DNA of 11,785 nucleotides from Limisphaerales bacterium. Lineage in GTDB: Bacteria; Verrucomicrobiota; Verrucomicrobiia; Limisphaerales; PALSA-1396. The stretch spans positions 2,407 through 14,191 of the forward strand of contig PLJQ01000104.1 of the NCBI GenBank assembly GCA_003140275.1, in the 5' to 3' direction. Of this stretch, positions 1-6,476 are shown in pieces. The translations under genes and the position numbers were made by a program. The notes under the pieces were generated by a model. The model ran no database searches, was not told the DNA's origin, and was given only the letters and a program-made list of their open reading frames with translations. Position 1 is the first letter of the stretch. Every line of letters starts with the position of its first letter.

Positions 1-105
1 TGGCAAACCAGTGACGGCGCGAGAGCGACCGGCATCCGCCCGCGGCAACGAACGTTCGACAAGAAAGGACGTACGCTGGTTACGCGCCTCGAATTAGGTA
101 ACTGT

Positions 106-571
106 CTAACCGCTCGCGCTTGGCCGCGCCTGTTTCCGGGTCTTGTCCCGTTCCAGCGCGGCGTGAATCAGTTCCGGGTCGAGACGTGCATTGGTCTGGC
201 GAAGCCGCTCCATCGTTTGCGGCAAATCCAACACCCCGCACGCTGCCGCTTGTTCAAGGAGTCCAATCGTTCCAATCACGGCGAGTCCGCATTGTCTGGC
301 GGCGTTGCGCCCGGCGCGGTCGTCCATCAAAACGGCGGCGGCTTTGATCTCTTGCGCCAGGCATATCGCTTCCAATTCGCCGGCGTCCACGTCCAGCGAG
401 AGATTGAGTGCCTTGGGCGCTTGCACGGCTGCCCAGGCCGGCAGCGCGCGCCCACTCGCCCACGAGCGGCGACGTGTTCGGCGGCTGGAGTTCACGGAAG
501 ACCGTCGGCGGAATCACCACCTGGCGGAACAGGCGGGGAAGCGCCGTTTCCGCGCCGCACAGAATGAGATA
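106..571 (-). pseudogene. PIN-domain (DUF3368-like) toxin, 3' part, insertion-split and frameshifted
   Basis: This is the body of a VapC-like PIN ribonuclease of the DUF3368 group, the usual partner of UPF0175 antitoxins. On the minus strand, reading from 571, it gives YLILCGAETALPRLFRQVV and then IPPTVFREL. The frame then breaks and resumes as ALPAWAAVQAP, continuing through LDVDAGELEAICLAQEI, AAVLMDDRAGR and GLAVIGTIGLL, which are hallmark strings of the family, to a TAG at 106. The first 14 codons lie 2.3 kb away at 2865-2906, beyond an inserted unit. The frame break falls in GCGCGCGC at 444-451; one extra GC unit would restore it. Acidic residues expected at the active site survive in the separate pieces (SDTS, FREL, DDRAGR), but no continuous protein can be made. 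I infer a dead toxin. The GC lesion could instead be a sequencing error. Confidence 0.85.
567..571. repeat. Target-site duplication, left copy (AGATA)
   Basis: AGATA here matches AGATA at 2866-2870. The two copies bound the 2294-bp unit that splits the PIN gene. Joining the flanks through a single copy gives an uninterrupted toxin frame reading LHYLILCGAE. That makes this the best placement of the insertion boundary. Five-base duplications are known for ISEcp1, an IS1380-family element; other members of the family give four. Confidence 0.7.
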
Positions 572-653
572 AAATCCACCCTTTTCAAGCTCCCCCCGTC
601 GATAAGAAGCTGGGGTCGTCGCGTTATGACGTGCCTGCCGTTTCGGCATAAGC

Positions 654-2192
654 CTACTGCACTTGCAGACGGAAATAATGCTCTGGCTCGCCGGTCACGA
701 TGGCGTTGGTGAGGTTCACGTTGCCCGCCACGTCGAAGTTGTTGGTCGCTAAATACACCCAGTCCATCATCGGCAAGTTTACGTTCGTCGCCGTCAGGAG
801 ATAAACCGGATCGTAGGGCGTACCTTCGGAGGCGCTGATGACGAGGTTCGTGCCATCCAAGAGCGTGATGCTGCCGATCACCGGCGGCGCGCTGGTGGCG
901 GACAATACTTGCAACACACCGTCCACCGGCAAGCGGTGGAGGTTCCATTTCAGGCCCGGACCGGGCGCTGTGGCGGAAAAGCTGCTGAACGCGCCGCCGT
1001 AGGCGGCGGCGCTGAAAAGCTTGAACGTGTCGCCGTTGGTCAGCGTGCCGCTGAGGTTGGTGACCATCAACGTGCCGCCCAGCGTCACGCTGGCCAGACC
1101 CGTGATGTTGTCATTCGTGCCCGAACCTTTATCGAGTTCAAAGACGTTGGTGCTACCGCTGGTGAGAATGAGATTGCCGTTGACGGTGAGCCGGCCCATG
1201 GACGCGCCCGGCGACAGCGTCCCGCCGTTGGCGAGCGTGACGTTCCCAATGACCGTGCCGTCGCCACTGAGGAGGGCGTTGCTGGCGATTTGCAGACCGT
1301 TGGCGAAGCTGTGCGTGCTGTTGCCGGGCAGCTCGAAGCTGGCTGAAAAGCTCCCGTTGCCAACGACAAAGGGCGAGCCGTTGGCGCTGGTGGTGCCGCG
1401 CGTTTTGAGCACGCCGCCATTGAACTCGAACACGCCCGCCGTGTTGGTCATCACCAACTGGTCCACGTTGATCAGGCCGGAGTTGAACTGGTTCGTCCCC
1501 CGGCGAATGTCGAACACACCGGTACCGGCGGCGTTCGAGACCACGAGGCTGCTGCCGCTGTTGACGATGCGACGGCTGGTGGAGTTGCTGGTGAAGCCGA
1601 GGTAAATGGCGTTGCTCGCCAACACCGTGACACCGTTGGTAAGCCGCAGTGTCGCCAGCTTGTCGATCGTGAGGTTGCCCTGATACTGCCCCGGAGAGAC
1701 TTGGATCGTCACGAGATTCGTGGTTGAGGCAAAGTCGATGGCCTGCTGGAGGCTGGCGGCAGCGCTCAGGACGTTTACATTCGTGGCGGTGCCGGCGATG
1801 CTCGACTCGCTCAAAAGGGTGCCGTTGGTCGTCGTCACCTTGCCATTCAGATTCACCGTTTGGGCGTTCAAGAGGAGACCCCCGTTCCCGAGCAGAATAT
1901 CATGAAGAAGGTTGATTGTGACGGTGTTGAGCGACAGATCGAAGTAGGTCGGGCCAAAAAGAGCGGTGTTCGCAAGGTCAATATTGTCTGCAATGTCTAT
2001 TTTATTGGTGGACGTGACGCCGACGTAGGTGAAAGCCAGCGTGCCTGCGATGTCCGTTGCATTCAGGTAGCTGCCATCCGGCTGGGCGGGACCGTTGCCA
2101 ATGGTGACCGATGCCACCTGGCCGAGCATGGTGGTCAGCGTTGCCGGGCAGACCAGCCAACAAGTGAGGTAGATGCTGAATGTGCGCTTCAT
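654..2192 (-). CDS. Secreted beta-helix protein with autotransporter-type strand repeats
   Basis: The 512-residue protein is predicted to be exported. It starts MKRTFSIYLTCWLVC, a basic start followed by a hydrophobic stretch, with a likely signal cleavage around residues 24-28. I chose the ATG at 2192 because GGAG lies about 10 bases upstream and the signal peptide begins there; an upstream in-frame start would bury it. The middle is low-charge and rich in N, T, G, S and L, with strand-turn periodicity typical of right-handed beta-helices. Strings such as LLSGDGTVIGNVTLANGG, TLSPGASMGRLTVNGNL and LTNGDTFKLFSAAAY match the strand repeats of autotransporter-like proteins. The C-terminus (YLLTATNVNLP ... 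EPEHYFRLQVQ) resembles a tail I associate with Verrucomicrobiota exported proteins. No catalytic motif is visible. It is the passenger of the unit that split the PIN gene. Its ATG overlaps the stop of the transposase fragment (ATGA), so its expression may depend on read-through from there. Confidence 0.8.
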   Translation of the reverse strand: MKRTFSIYLTCWLVCPATLTTMLGQVASVTIGNGPAQPDGSYLNATDIAGTLAFTYVGVTSTNKIDIADNIDLANTALFGPTYFDLSLNTVTINLLHDILLGNGGLLLNAQTVNLNGKVTTTNGTLLSESSIAGTATNVNVLSAAASLQQAIDFASTTNLVTIQVSPGQYQGNLTIDKLATLRLTNGVTVLASNAIYLGFTSNSTSRRIVNSGSSLVVSNAAGTGVFDIRRGTNQFNSGLINVDQLVMTNTAGVFEFNGGVLKTRGTTSANGSPFVVGNGSFSASFELPGNSTHSFANGLQIASNALLSGDGTVIGNVTLANGGTLSPGASMGRLTVNGNLILTSGSTNVFELDKGSGTNDNITGLASVTLGGTLMVTNLSGTLTNGDTFKLFSAAAYGGAFSSFSATAPGPGLKWNLHRLPVDGVLQVLSATSAPPVIGSITLLDGTNLVISASEGTPYDPVYLLTATNVNLPMMDWVYLATNNFDVAGNVNLTNAIVTGEPEHYFRLQVQ

Positions 2193-2755
2193 AACGGCGT
2201 CTCCAAAGTAGTTGTTCCTTGCGGCCAGCTTTGGCGCTGGTCTGAACTGGGATTCTCCCGCAGCGTCGTCAATGTCCAATGACGCACAGTCTGGGGCAAC
2301 ACAGCTTCCCGCATCGGCTGACGTTCCCGCAGACGGTCAATCCATTTCCCGGTCAGCTTCGTCAAGTCTGACAAGTTGCCCGGTTGTGTCAGCACCTCGG
2401 TCTCGAAGCGTCCCATTTCACTGGTGGAGGCCGCCGTGCGTTCCGTGACCCGCCCACCAACCACATGCCGCATGGTGGGATCAACCGAGAGCCGTTCGGC
2501 ATCATGGGTGTCTTCGTAGCCCGCCAACCGGCTGAAGATGGACTGCCGCATGAGCGCGACCAGTGAGTGTTGCGTGTTTTTTCCCGTGCGCCAATCGTTC
2601 AGGAGATCCTCACCCAAGTCGGTCAGGCCCAGTGCCGCATCAAGTTCCCGGTAAGCCAACAACCCGGCGTCAGAGGTGACCTTGGAACCGTGAAACTCCA
2701 GCTTCAAACGACTATCGAAAGTCACCCGCAGAGCTTGTTTTTTGCCTGCACCCAT
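2189..2755 (-). pseudogene. IS1380-family transposase, 5' fragment
   Basis: The frame reads MGAGKKQALRVTFDSRLKLE, EFHGSKVTSDAGLLAYREL, SIFSRLAGYEDTHDAERL, ASTSEMGRFETEVLTQPGNL and KWIDRLRERQP. These are the conserved N-terminal blocks of IS1380 DDE transposases. Homology stops near residue 155, just before the first catalytic Asp block, and about 30 unrelated residues follow to the stop. Another frame around 2275 shows LDIDDAAGES, which may be a shifted remnant of that Asp block. Family members are usually well over 400 residues, so only about a third is left and no active enzyme can be made. I prefer the ATG at 2755, which has GGAG seven bases upstream; an earlier in-frame ATG lies at 2785. 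The fragment's TGA overlaps the ATG of the secreted-protein gene. Confidence 0.85.
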
Positions 2756-2861
2756 TGGATTCTCCGCTTTTTGTTGCTTCCACATAGATGACAGCCTTTG
2801 TTTATGCGGCTACATTTTAAGTCAATAGCTTCATCTTGCAAAGTTAATTTGGGAAATCCGG

Positions 2862-2906
2862 TATAAGATAGTGCAACGGCGAGGTGTCCGAAACCACGAC
2901 GCTCAC
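2862..2906 (-). pseudogene. PIN-domain toxin, 5' stub (first 14 codons)
   Basis: A GTG at 2906 overlaps the antitoxin TGA (GTGA) and opens VSVVVSDTSPLHYL, the standard N-terminus of a DUF3368 PIN protein, including the first metal-binding Asp in SDTS. After CTT at 2865-2867 the frame runs into the inserted unit and stops within seven codons. The rest of the gene resumes at 571. The stub is too short to be called by ORF finders. It shows that toxin and antitoxin formed one translationally coupled operon before the insertion. Confidence 0.85.
2866..2870. repeat. Target-site duplication, right copy (AGATA)
   Basis: This is the second AGATA copy, partner of 567-571. It lies within codons 13-14 of the PIN gene (TAT CTT on the minus strand). 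The adjoining TATACCGGATTTCC is the presumed outer end of the IS1380-derived unit. Confidence 0.7.
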
Positions 2907-3169
2907 GAGTGGGCGAGGATTTTCTCCAGCGTCGCGTTATCAGTGTCCAAGTCCGCAGCGGAGTAATTCAGCGGCACGCCGCGCTGCTTGAGGAAGGCTT
3001 CCGCCTGCCAGTAGTCGAGGCCCAGCATCTCGCCGACCTGCCGGTGCGAAAGGCGTCCGGCGCGATAACCCTCAATCGCGGCGTCCTCCATGACGTGACG
3101 GCCTACCGCGTCCGGGGTTTCTCCCCACTGGCGGGCGACCTGATCGGGCAATTCCACGGTGACTTGCAT
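2903..3169 (-). CDS. UPF0175 family antitoxin
   Basis: The 88-residue protein begins MQVTVELPDQVARQWGETPD. It contains the UPF0175 pattern EDAAIEGYRAGRLSHRQVGE followed by MLGLDYWQAEAFLKQRGVPL, a helix-turn-helix-like segment, and ends NATLEKILAHS. UPF0175 proteins are antitoxins, probably DNA-binding, paired with DUF3368 PIN toxins. Here the toxin GTG overlaps the antitoxin stop (GTGA), as expected for the pair. I chose the ATG at 3169 because the family starts there; an upstream start at 3211 adds an unlikely MLPGLPSACYVC extension. No strong ribosome-binding site is visible. The antitoxin is intact while its toxin is broken twice, so it now probably works only as an orphan regulator or is on its way to decay. 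It is transcribed divergently from the methyltransferase gene at 3345. Confidence 0.85.
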   Translation of the reverse strand: MQVTVELPDQVARQWGETPDAVGRHVMEDAAIEGYRAGRLSHRQVGEMLGLDYWQAEAFLKQRGVPLNYSAADLDTDNATLEKILAHS

Positions 3170-3211
3170 GACGTTGCAAACGTAGCACGCCGACGGCAAC
3201 CCTGGCAACAC

Positions 3212-3304
3212 CGCTCCGAGCGTGCGGAGTTGGCTTCTAATCGCCCGCGCTATTTGGTGCTTTGCAGCTTCGACGAGTTGCGAGAGTTGAGTGTTGCTGA
3301 CTGA
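3212..3304 (+). pseudogene. Possible N-terminal fragment of a lost DNA methyltransferase
   Basis: This frame reads RSERAELASNRPRYLVLCSF and continues DELRELSVAD before a TGA at 3302-3304. The string NRPRYLVLCSFDELR resembles the strand found in the N-terminal part of large single-chain methyltransferases. The corresponding stretch of the MmeI-like protein in this window is NPPLLVVCDFDRYIV. The open frame extends further left, but upstream it opposes the antitoxin gene and loses resemblance. A C-terminal fragment of a similar enzyme lies at 5865-6068 on the far side of the PstI-type operon, so both may come from one gene. The call rests on about 15 residues and remains tentative. Confidence 0.35.
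3227..3240 (+). repeat. 14-bp direct repeat, left copy (GAGTTGGCTTCTAA)
   Basis: This sequence is identical to 6104-6117 in the same orientation. The pair brackets the PstI-type restriction-modification operon and the methyltransferase C-terminal remnant, spaced 2877 bases apart. A chance match of this length somewhere in a window this size is not negligible, so only the position makes it interesting. Confidence 0.5.
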
Positions 3305-3321
3305 AACGACTTACATACAAT
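3294..3321 (+). promoter_or_regulatory. Candidate sigma-70-like promoter for the restriction-modification operon
   Basis: TTGCTG (3294-3299) and TACAAT (3316-3321) are separated by 16 bases, and a start about seven bases further on would give a 5' leader of roughly 17 bases before the ATG at 3345. It also overlaps the end of the possible methyltransferase fragment. Promoter consensus in this phylum is poorly defined, so this is a sequence resemblance only. Confidence 0.35.
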
Positions 3322-3333
3322 GTTGGCAAAACA

Positions 3334-3348
3334 ATGACGTCGCCATGA
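3334..3348 (+). other. Four-codon leader ORF (MTSP) overlapping the methyltransferase start
   Basis: ATG ACG TCG CCA TGA ends in the ATGA that contains the methyltransferase ATG at 3345. It would couple initiation of the methylase to termination of a tiny ORF. No ribosome-binding site is obvious for either, and the arrangement could be chance. Confidence 0.25.
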
Positions 3349-4835
3349 GACAGCCGGGAGATGAGCAGTCAGTCGTCACGTCCAGCCAGGAGCGGCGGCG
3401 CGAACTCGGTCAATTTCTCACGCCGAATCCGGTGGCAGATTTCATGGCGTCGCTTTTCGACGCGCGCCCGCAAGAGTTGGATTTGCTGGATGCCGGCGCT
3501 GGAGACGGGGCGCTGACGGAGGCGTTGGTCAGGCGGCTCTGTGCCTCACGCCTTAAACCAAGAAGAATATTCGTCACCGCCTTTGAACTGGACGAAACGA
3601 AGATCGAATTGCTTCACGCAACATTGCGCCGCTGTCAGCAGGAATGCGACAGCGCGAGCATTCGGTTTTCCGCAACCGTGTTAAATGAGGATTTCATCGC
3701 CGCCGCAGTGCCGATAGTTCGCAAGGAATTGTTTGCGCCGAAACAGCCGCGCTTCAACGCTGCCATTGTGAATCCTCCTTACCGCAAAATTCGCAGCGAT
3801 TCCTCCGCGCGCCTGCTGCTTCGTTCGGCGGGTATCGAGACGGGCAATCTCTACGCAGGTTTTGTCGCGCTGATTACCAAACTGCTGGCGGATCGCGGGG
3901 AGCTGGTCGCCATTACGCCGCGAAGTTTCTGCAACGGGCCTTACTTCAAACCATTCAGGGCGGACTTGCTCGAAACGATGTCGCTGCGACGGCTGCACGT
4001 CTTTGAGTCCCGCTCGGCGGCGTTCAGTTGCGACAACGTGCTTCAGGAGAATATCATCGTCCACGCAGTCAAAGGCGTGCCCAAGCCGGAGCAGGTCATT
4101 ATTTCCAGCAGCAGCGGCGCGTCTGGCGGTTCGGTCACTGAACGCGAGGTCGCATACCGCGAGGTTGTTTCGCCCGCTGACGCGGAGCAGTTTATTCATC
4201 TGGCTGAAGGGGAGGCGCAAGACAGTGCGCGGGCGGTGATGGGGCGACTTTCAGCATCGTTGCCCGAGTTGGGCTTGTCTGTTTCGACCGGGCGGGTGGT
4301 GGATTTCCGGGCCAAGGAATTCCTACGGCAGCAGCCCGGGCGCGATACAGCGCCGCTGATTTATCCCTGCCACTTCAACGGCGGCTTCGTGCATTGGCCG
4401 AAAGAGAAGGCGCGCAAGCCAAACGCCATCGTGAGCAACGAACAGACGCGCGAACTGCTCGTGCCCGCCGGAGTTTATGTGCTGGTGAAACGGTTCACCG
4501 CAAAAGAAGAACGGAAGCGCATCGTGGCTTGCATCTATGACTCGCACCAGGTCCGTGCGTCGCTCGTCGGCTTCGAGAACCATCTGAATTACTTCCACAT
4601 CAACGGCCACGGCCTGGCGATGAACCTGGCAAAAGGTCTGGCTGCGTTTCTGAATTCGACGGTTGTGGATGTGTATTTCCGCCAGTTCAACGGGCACACG
4701 CAAGTGAACGCGACAGACCTGCGCAGCCTGAATTATCCGGCGAAGGCGGAACTGGAAAAGCTGGGCCGCAGAATCGCCGATCCCGGAATGCCACAGGAGG
4801 AAATCGACGCTTTGGTGGGGGAGGAACTGTTCTGA
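3345..4835 (+). CDS. Type II N6-adenine DNA methyltransferase, PstI/BsuBI class
   Basis: This 496-residue enzyme should transfer methyl from S-adenosylmethionine to adenine and protect the host from the endonuclease encoded next to it. From the N-terminus it shows RRRELGQFLTPNPVADFMAS (the GQFLTP motif X block, about residues 17-35), motif I LLDAGAGDGAL (about 47-57), an acidic FELD end to motif II (about 80), and motif IV NPPY (143-146), the adenine-flipping motif of gamma-type N6-adenine methylases. The C-terminal half holds the target-recognition region. Length fits M.PstI and M.BsuBI, both near 500 residues. I chose ATG 3345 because it follows a candidate -10 box; an in-frame GTG at 3291 would add 18 unconserved residues and lies upstream of that box. 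Its TGA overlaps the endonuclease ATG (TGATG). It could methylate CTGCAG, but target recognition cannot be read from sequence alone. Confidence 0.88.
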   Translation: MRQPGDEQSVVTSSQERRRELGQFLTPNPVADFMASLFDARPQELDLLDAGAGDGALTEALVRRLCASRLKPRRIFVTAFELDETKIELLHATLRRCQQECDSASIRFSATVLNEDFIAAAVPIVRKELFAPKQPRFNAAIVNPPYRKIRSDSSARLLLRSAGIETGNLYAGFVALITKLLADRGELVAITPRSFCNGPYFKPFRADLLETMSLRRLHVFESRSAAFSCDNVLQENIIVHAVKGVPKPEQVIISSSSGASGGSVTEREVAYREVVSPADAEQFIHLAEGEAQDSARAVMGRLSASLPELGLSVSTGRVVDFRAKEFLRQQPGRDTAPLIYPCHFNGGFVHWPKEKARKPNAIVSNEQTRELLVPAGVYVLVKRFTAKEERKRIVACIYDSHQVRASLVGFENHLNYFHINGHGLAMNLAKGLAAFLNSTVVDVYFRQFNGHTQVNATDLRSLNYPAKAELEKLGRRIADPGMPQEEIDALVGEELF

Positions 4836-5830
4836 TGGCAAAAACGAAGCAATCTGCCCTGGCTGTAGCGCGCGAAGCGAAACGCCGGGACGCAATTGAA
4901 ATCTTGCGGGCGCTGGGTTTCACCGCGAGGCAGTGCAATGAAGTTGCTGGTTACACTTTGCTCGCATTGCTCGACCTCAAACCGTCACAACCATGGAGCG
5001 AAGCTGCCGAACCGCTGCGTGGAATCACCCCCATCATTGATTTCGTCGCCGAGGCGTATGGCGTCCGCTACGCGCCGAACACGCGCGAGACGATTCGTGA
5101 CGAGGCCGTGAAGTATTTTGTTGAGGCTGGAATGCTGATTCGGAATCCAGATGACCCAAGGCGTCCGACGAACAGCGGCAAAACGGTCTATCAAACCGAG
5201 CCAAATGCGCTCGAACTATTTCGGACGTTCGGCGCTCTTGAATGGAGAGGGAAACTAAAGTCATATCTGGCGGCGCGAGATCGAATCCGCAAAGAGCTTC
5301 TTCGCGAACGGAAGCTCACAAGAATTCCGGTCAACCTCCCGTCAGGTGGAACCGTTACAATCTCACCGGGCGGCCAGAATCCGCTCATCAAAACCGTCGT
5401 CGAGGAGTTTTGTCCGTGCTTTGTGCCGGGCGGAACGGTCGTTTACATCGGCGACGCCGAGAACAAGTTTCTGCACTTGGACGCAGACTACTTGCAACAG
5501 CTCGACGTCGTGATTCCCGCGCCTGCGAAGATGCCAGATGTGGTTGTCCATGACACGAAGCGGAACTGGCTATTGCTGATTGAAGCCGTGACGAGCACAG
5601 GGCCGGTTGACAGGAAGCGCCGCAAGGAGTTGAAAGATTTATTCGCCGGCTGCAAAGCTGGATTGGTTTTCGTGACCGCATTTTCAACGCGCGACGTCAT
5701 GCGCGGTTTTCTGACTCAGATTTCCTGGGAGACGGAAGTCTGGGTTGCCGAAGACCCGGAGCATTTGATTCATTTCAACGGAGAACGGTTTCTCGGCCCA
5801 TATCCAGACGTGATGCCGAAAGGTGATTAA
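4835..5830 (+). CDS. BsuBI/PstI-type restriction endonuclease
   Basis: The 331-residue protein matches the BsuBI/PstI endonuclease family in length and layout. A helical N-terminal DNA-binding part includes RRDAIEILRALGFTARQCNE and RETIRDEAVKYFVEAGMLIR. The conserved C-terminal catalytic part includes SPGGQNPLIKTVVEEFCPCF, GTVVYIGDAENKFLHLD, MPDVVVHDTKRNWLLLIEAV and FVTAFSTRDVMRGFL. PD at 234-235 and E250 of IEAVTSTGPVD fit a PD-(D/E)xK-like metal site. The start is the ATG overlapping the methylase stop. The ribosome-binding site GGGGGAGGAA (4816-4825) lies inside the methylase gene, so the nuclease is translationally coupled and made after its protector. No controller (C) protein gene is present. 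Members of the family cut CTGCAG; I saw no CTGCAG in the whole window when scanning by eye. Confidence 0.88.
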   Translation: MAKTKQSALAVAREAKRRDAIEILRALGFTARQCNEVAGYTLLALLDLKPSQPWSEAAEPLRGITPIIDFVAEAYGVRYAPNTRETIRDEAVKYFVEAGMLIRNPDDPRRPTNSGKTVYQTEPNALELFRTFGALEWRGKLKSYLAARDRIRKELLRERKLTRIPVNLPSGGTVTISPGGQNPLIKTVVEEFCPCFVPGGTVVYIGDAENKFLHLDADYLQQLDVVIPAPAKMPDVVVHDTKRNWLLLIEAVTSTGPVDRKRRKELKDLFAGCKAGLVFVTAFSTRDVMRGFLTQISWETEVWVAEDPEHLIHFNGERFLGPYPDVMPKGD

Positions 5831-5864
5831 ATCGAACTGTGCTTCCTAATTCACTTTTACCTGC

Positions 5865-6068
5865 ATGCTCGTCACTGTTTTCGACACATTCCCGTGGCCG
5901 CGGTTTTCTTCTACTGGTAGGAGTCGAGGTAACGAGACTCTAACTTCTTCCGAAAAGGAAAAATCAGAGACTCCTCACGTCGTCTCCTACAGTGAGAGCA
6001 AGAAGGTTGACGCCGTGGCGGCGGCGGCGCGCGAGGTGCGCCGCGTCGCGCCGAGACTAAGCGAATGA
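5865..6068 (+). pseudogene. C-terminal remnant of a large DNA methyltransferase containing a palindromic repeat
   Basis: The open frame gives MLVTVFDTFPWPRFSSTG, then a stretch encoded by a palindromic repeat (5917-5990), then SKKVDAVAAAAREVRRVAPR and a stop. FDTFPWPRF and KKVDAVAAAAREVRRV are typical of the region after the target-recognition domain in large single-chain methyltransferases. The comparable stretch in the enzyme downstream is TCFETFPFPF ... IAVAGKELNELRERW. Nothing upstream in this frame resembles a methylase, and the usual continuation after REVRRV is missing, so this is a relic. It lies 34 bases after the PstI-type operon and may be the other end of the fragment at 3212-3304. 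Confidence 0.55.
5917..5990 (+). repeat. REP-like palindromic repeat, copy A
   Basis: A 24-base left arm starting GTAGGAGTCGAGG and ending GAGACTC faces a right arm GAGACTCCTCACGTCG...CTCCTAC. The arms pair at 19 of 24 positions around a 26-base centre. The same element, same orientation and with the same right-arm core CCTCACGTCG, recurs at 7568-7639. Copy A is 74 bases and copy B is 72. Elements like this are mobilised in trans by RAYT transposases in other bacteria; none is encoded here. This copy lies in frame inside a methyltransferase remnant. Confidence 0.75.
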
Positions 6069-6431
6069 TGTCCGCACTATGAGCTATTGATAAAAATCCC
6101 TGAGAGTTGGCTTCTAACGCGACGCAGTTTTGCCGAGTTCACCGTAACGGGTGCGTCAGCACAGTCGCTCTCAACTCAAAGTCGCGCGATCGCGTCGTTT
6201 GCATCGGGTTACGCACTTGACTTCACCCGCCGCGCCGTCCTGGAATCGGAAAGGCTCGCAGCCGTAAGCAAGTCCGCTATCAATGGCGAATTGTTTGGCG
6301 CGAATGAAAGCGGGGAAGGAGTCTTCGAAGACGCGGAAGGCAAAGTAAACCAAATCCCTGGACTGGCTGTTAAAAAAGGTTCGGAGGCCGGCAGGATTGC
6401 ATCACCGACGCCCTTCGTATAGAAACACTCC
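6069..6431 (+). other. Unassigned stretch between the two restriction systems
   Basis: No convincing gene lies here. Open frames exist on both strands: 111 codons forward at 6087-6422, and 60 and 74 codons reverse within 6171-6433. The reverse frame containing YFAFRVFEDSFPAFIRAKQF and AIDSGLAYGCEPFRFQDG has protein-like composition, as does its forward complement, so the sequence alone does not settle which, if any, was coding. I recognise no family. A 14-bp direct repeat copy lies at 6104-6117. The stretch probably holds decayed coding sequence plus the upstream region of the MmeI-like gene. Confidence 0.4.
6104..6117 (+). repeat. 14-bp direct repeat, right copy (GAGTTGGCTTCTAA)
   Basis: Identical to 3227-3240. 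It lies 36 bases beyond the end of the methyltransferase remnant. Confidence 0.5.
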
Positions 6432-6476
6432 ATGCCGAGCCGGGAAAAACTCGCTGAATTCGCCGCGCTGCCATGA
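6432..6476 (+). other. 14-codon leader ORF overlapping the MmeI-like start
   Basis: ATG at 6432 opens MPSREKLAEFAALP and stops at TGA 6474-6476, overlapping the ATG of the large enzyme as ATGA. An in-frame TAG at 6420 shows it is not the end of a longer gene. The large gene has no clear ribosome-binding site of its own, so coupling through this short ORF is plausible. It may also be a chance frame. Confidence 0.3.

Larger units (their letters stand above)
572..2865 (-). mobile_element. IS1380-derived transposition unit carrying a secreted-protein gene
   Basis: The unit lies between two AGATA copies inside a PIN toxin gene. Read on the minus strand, it starts with a presumed IS1380 left end (TATACCGGATTTCCCAAATT from 2865). 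It then carries a truncated transposase gene and, immediately after it, a complete exported-protein gene, and ends at 572 without any transposase 3' half. I could not find a convincing inverted match between the two ends. IS1380-family elements such as ISEcp1 are known to move neighbouring genes by using poorly matched sequences as a surrogate right end. That model fits a unit made of one IS end plus a passenger. An alternative is an ordinary IS insertion later rearranged by internal replacement. Confidence 0.6.

Noticed and set aside
572..590. Inverted match between the two ends of the 2.29 kb unit
   Set aside because: Comparing AAATCCACCCTTTTCAAG with TATACCGGATTTCCCAAATT gave only scattered identities. 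No terminal inverted repeat is claimed.
636..648. TGCCG-TTT-CGGCA hairpin after the secreted-protein gene
   Set aside because: Only a 5-bp stem with no T-run on the relevant strand; too weak to call a terminator.
163..712. Forward-strand frames over 163-712
   Set aside because: They are shadows of the PIN toxin, whose motifs on the minus strand are clear.
2193..2279. N-terminal extension of the secreted protein (MDIDDAAGES...)
   Set aside because: It would bury the signal peptide beginning MKRTF. The upstream residues probably derive from shifted transposase sequence.
3291..3344. GTG start adding 18 residues to the PstI-type methyltransferase
   Set aside because: The extension overlaps a candidate promoter and has no ribosome-binding site or family-like residues. 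The ATG at 3345 is preferred.
6209..6433. 74-codon reverse frame MECFYTKGVGDAILPASEPF
   Set aside because: No family recognised, and the overlapping forward and reverse frames look equally coding-like. It is kept only as part of an unassigned stretch.
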